Positions 61,001 to 64,000 of a stretch of DNA of 64,000 bases are shown piece by piece (positions within the stretch are counted from its first letter, which is position 1; every line of letters starts with the position of its first letter). The DNA is taken from NCBI GenBank assembly GCA_034670405.1, contig JAXDDX010000278.1, positions 124,001 through 188,000 of the forward strand, written 5' to 3'. The position numbers and the translations under genes were made by a program. Source of the DNA: Hoplostethus atlanticus. Its lineage: Eukaryota; Chordata; Actinopteri; Trachichthyiformes; Trachichthyidae. The notes beneath the pieces are model-generated. The model was not told the DNA's origin. It ran no database searches and saw only the letters and a list, made by a program, of their open reading frames with translations.

Positions 61001-64000
61001 CATGCTGCCTACCACATCCCCTCTGAGCAACGCAGGCTACTGTATGACATATTTACAGTAGACAGTGCACATGTAAACAAACACACACACATACACACTC
61101 AATGCTGTACAGTGACAGGGTTGCCTATGACTTCATCAACCCGAGAGATTATCCTCAGTGACTCAGGTGGATGGTGACGAAGCTCGGTTTGTTTGTTTAT
61201 GTGTGTGTGTGTGTGTATGACAGTGCAGTATCAGTGACAGCATGAGAGCAGATAAGGACTCAAGTGGAAATAGGGCGCAGACATGCCTCGTTACTAAAGT
61301 GAAAGATAAGGCCGAAGAAGTAATGTTTGGAGATTCAAATGGGTTTCAAAGCACCAACATTTCCATTTTGATTGCTTCTTCATTTTCAAAAGGCCTGGAG
61401 GGTCCTCAAAGACCTAGAGATGAGCCTGCATGTAGACCTTTGACCAAATAATGTCCTATTCTTCCTCAGTGACTGGTCAACCAATGTTGGCCTTGGCCTA
61501 TGGCAATAGGAGGCAGTAACCCTGCCCCTATGATGCAACCATCCTGGCATAGTATTGCCACATTTTCCTGAGAATCTCTATTCATCTTCCACTTGGGTAA
61601 CACCAGATTAATAAAAAGCCACAGGCCACGGACATTATCTACGCTCATTAGTACATGATGATCAAAATATGTTGCAGCTGAGAAAATTGTGGGGCATGCA
61701 GTCCCTGGATACATGGTGATGATGACAAGAGAAAACATGGATGATGAAGAGCTGAGGGAGGTAGTGGGATAATGAATCTCAGCGCACACAGTTTGTACAA
61801 TACAGTGGAGCCACGTGCTTTTGATATACCATCTCTGGCTCATTGGAGTCAACCATTACACAGGTGCAGTGCTTTGAGACTCCCTGCGAGGTCTCACTCT
61901 CTCGTAAATCCAATGGGTTGAATAAGGAAATAGATCTGAAAAATAGAGGTTTTGAAAAGTTCATCTCTCTATTGTCTACTCCTACAGTCTATGGCTCTGC
62001 ATGAGGAACCCATGCTAGGTAGTTAGGGATTCCCCACGGGTGGAAACCTTGCTGTGTTTGTACTGATTTCTATTCTTCTTCTTGTCTCCGGGACATGTTT
62101 GCACAATTTCCTGTGAGATTGGACATTTGGTACAATGACTGCATTGCTTTCCTCTTGTTACTCAAGAATTACAACCCTGATCAGCTTCCTGCTTCTCAAG
62201 ATAGATGTTTTTCCTCTTGTTTCTATTGGAAACTCGGTGGTTTCATCACAATACAAAGTTCATCCAGGTTGGACTTTGGGCGCAGGCTTGCCGAGCTCCC
62301 AACTGCTGTGCCCGCGCTTATCTCAGTGCAGCGAAAAATGTGTCCAATTGCAACCACACTTGCCACAAAACAGTTTATCTGATCATGATAAAACCTGGTA
62401 GGTATGTTACGTAGGTTGTGATAAATGTATTCACTTGGCCATATTACAATCACAGCATAGAGGCCACCAAAAAAAAAAAAAGAAGGTAATTCTGAAGTTT
62501 GGTTGTGATTACTCAATGTGGGTGTGGCCTATCACAAAATGGCTTATAACCACTATTAAACTTGTGTGTCCTCGAGGACCCTCAATTTTATGAATCCTGC
62601 AATCGGTGATTAATATTTCAGCATAATTTAAATTTTTGTTTTTTAAATCACTTTTAAAAAGCACTTTTATAGACTTGCTTTGATGCAGTTGTTTTTTTTA
62701 ATCTTTTAATCCTTTGTTGTTTCTTTTTTTAAACTAATTTAATTGTACATATTTATTTATTTATTAATTATTTATTCTTTTAACTTTGATTGTGTTTCCT
62801 ATTTTATCTCCTCATTATGTAATTTACTAGTTTTGATGCCTTCCAATAAAGCACTTTGTAGATTCTGCCTTCAGAGTACTATATATTTATATTATTATTA
62901 TTATTATTATTACTTATTTAAGCACAGAAATATGTACACCACATTTAGCATTCACAGCCATTGAACTATCTGATTCATTGCACTGGACAATCAATCAATT
63001 GCAATCTAGACAGTGGCATTTTGGTAAACACCCGTTGTCTAATGTAGCAATGTTTTGACAACGTTTTGATGTTTTGAAGACATTTAGCAAACACACGTTT
63101 ACTGACTAAAGAGATTAAAGATGGCCCACATATCTGGGTGAGCCTGTTACCAATGGCAAAGCACCGCCACTCTATCTGCTTCATGTAGCCGTGCAGACAA
63201 ACACACAACACAAGAGTCCTCAAGGAGACGAGGAGAAGGAGGAAGTGGCTGATAGCACTTTGAGCCGTGGAGAGTGACAAAAGTGTCTGCGCCGAACATC
63301 TTTGACTATGAGTGGGTTTGCTGGCTTAGCAGTGAATTTATTTTATCAGACTGATGATTTCTGACTGTGACAGTAAATGTTCACAAAACCTTGAAAATAT
63401 CTGATCAACATTCAAGGATTTTCAAAGGCTGTAAAGAAGGATGGAGATGGGACACACACACAAACTGAACACCCACGCACTCAGGCACATGCACACACAT
63501 ACAGATGGACACACACACACATGCACGGACGCACACACACACACACACACCACACACACACACACAGGCACCTAAAGGCAAATGCAGATACACAAACATT
63601 AGTGCACTGCAGCCTAAAACTGTCTCTCTGTGTTGATTTTTCTGGGCTCCTAAATCTGGTTTGGGGGCAGAGACGGTGCCCACTCGATTCTTTTATGCAA
63701 TGCAGCAGGTTTTCTGGGGGAAGGAGAGATGTATCTAACTCGTCTCACGGGCAGAGTACAATCAGGTAAACGAGAAGCCAAAGTGAAAATGAAAAGCGGG
63801 TTGAGATTGGTTAGAAAAAAGGGTGGTTAATGAGACGCAAAAGCAGTCAAGGTCAGGAAGACATCCTGTAGTTTGGTGGATGCAACTGACAGCTGCAGAG
63901 CCAAACATCTCATGGGAATTAGCTTGCAATGTTCCTAGTATAAGACACCTAAGTTATACACTGAAGTGGCTAAATGAAGATTGCATCCTTGATGGAGACC
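58064..64000 (-). other. BABAM2 intron continuing past the window
   Basis: No further BABAM2 exon was recognised in nearly 6 kb. About 62590-62860 is T-rich and holds CCAATAAAGCACTTTGTAGA, like a fish retroposon 3' end. 62200-62470 looks like an old interspersed repeat. CA-rich tracts lie at 61079-61100 and 63455-63566, and an ATT run at 62892-62912. A 92-codon - strand frame at 60048-60326 has no similarity known to me. Confidence 0.6.
63455..63566. repeat. CA-rich low-complexity tract
   Basis: Several interrupted CACA runs over about 110 bp. Confidence 0.85.

Noticed and set aside
63455..63566. CRISPR-like spaced repeats in CA-rich DNA
   Set aside because: No constant repeat with unique spacers; the tract is an interrupted CA microsatellite in a vertebrate intron.

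Overview
The window is a piece of a ray-finned fish (teleost) nuclear genome. Four vertebrate genes can be read from protein similarity, their introns are small, GT-AG boundaries keep phase, and the intervening DNA carries CA/GT and GA microsatellites, a minisatellite and short inverted-repeat DNA transposons. No bacterial operon, CRISPR array, rRNA or convincing tRNA was seen. The species cannot be fixed from the sequence; gene density and intron size would suit a percomorph.

Layout, left to right. 1-16.1 kb: most of WDR35 (IFT121, retrograde ciliary transport) on the + strand, 26 coding exons from 1517 to the stop at 15590; the first ~47 codons lie left of the window. Its largest intron (4222-7829) is a transposon nest: a fold-back element with ~325-bp inverted arms, holding a truncated copy of a second transposon, followed by an old protein-coding relic. 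17.7-21.0 kb: KCNS3 (Kv9.3 silent potassium-channel subunit) on the + strand, single coding exon. 22.2-23.1 kb: an exact 24 x 38-bp minisatellite with higher-order structure. 27.4-36.3 kb: FOSL2 (Fra-2, AP-1 transcription factor) on the - strand, four coding exons, a TATA-like box and two consensus AP-1 sites upstream. 36.3-50.2 kb: a long gene-free stretch with two perfect hairpins and several simple repeats, which may hold regulatory DNA. 50.2-64 kb: the 3' part of BABAM2 (BRE, BRCA1-A/BRISC subunit) on the - strand, five coding exons from 58063 down to the stop at 51758; the rest lies beyond the right edge.

The genes do not form a functional unit. BABAM2 upstream of FOSL2 on the same strand is the order also known from mammals; KCNS3 and WDR35 lie on the same human chromosome arm but megabases away, so the junction between FOSL2 and KCNS3 differs from human. 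The points most worth a second look are: a one-base insertion that breaks the WDR35 frame in an otherwise intact gene; the phase-locked minisatellite; two partly matching copies of one inverted-repeat transposon about 47 kb apart; BABAM2 splice acceptors built from pure microsatellites; and the short C-terminus of KCNS3 next to a homopolymer. I found no clear new biological system.
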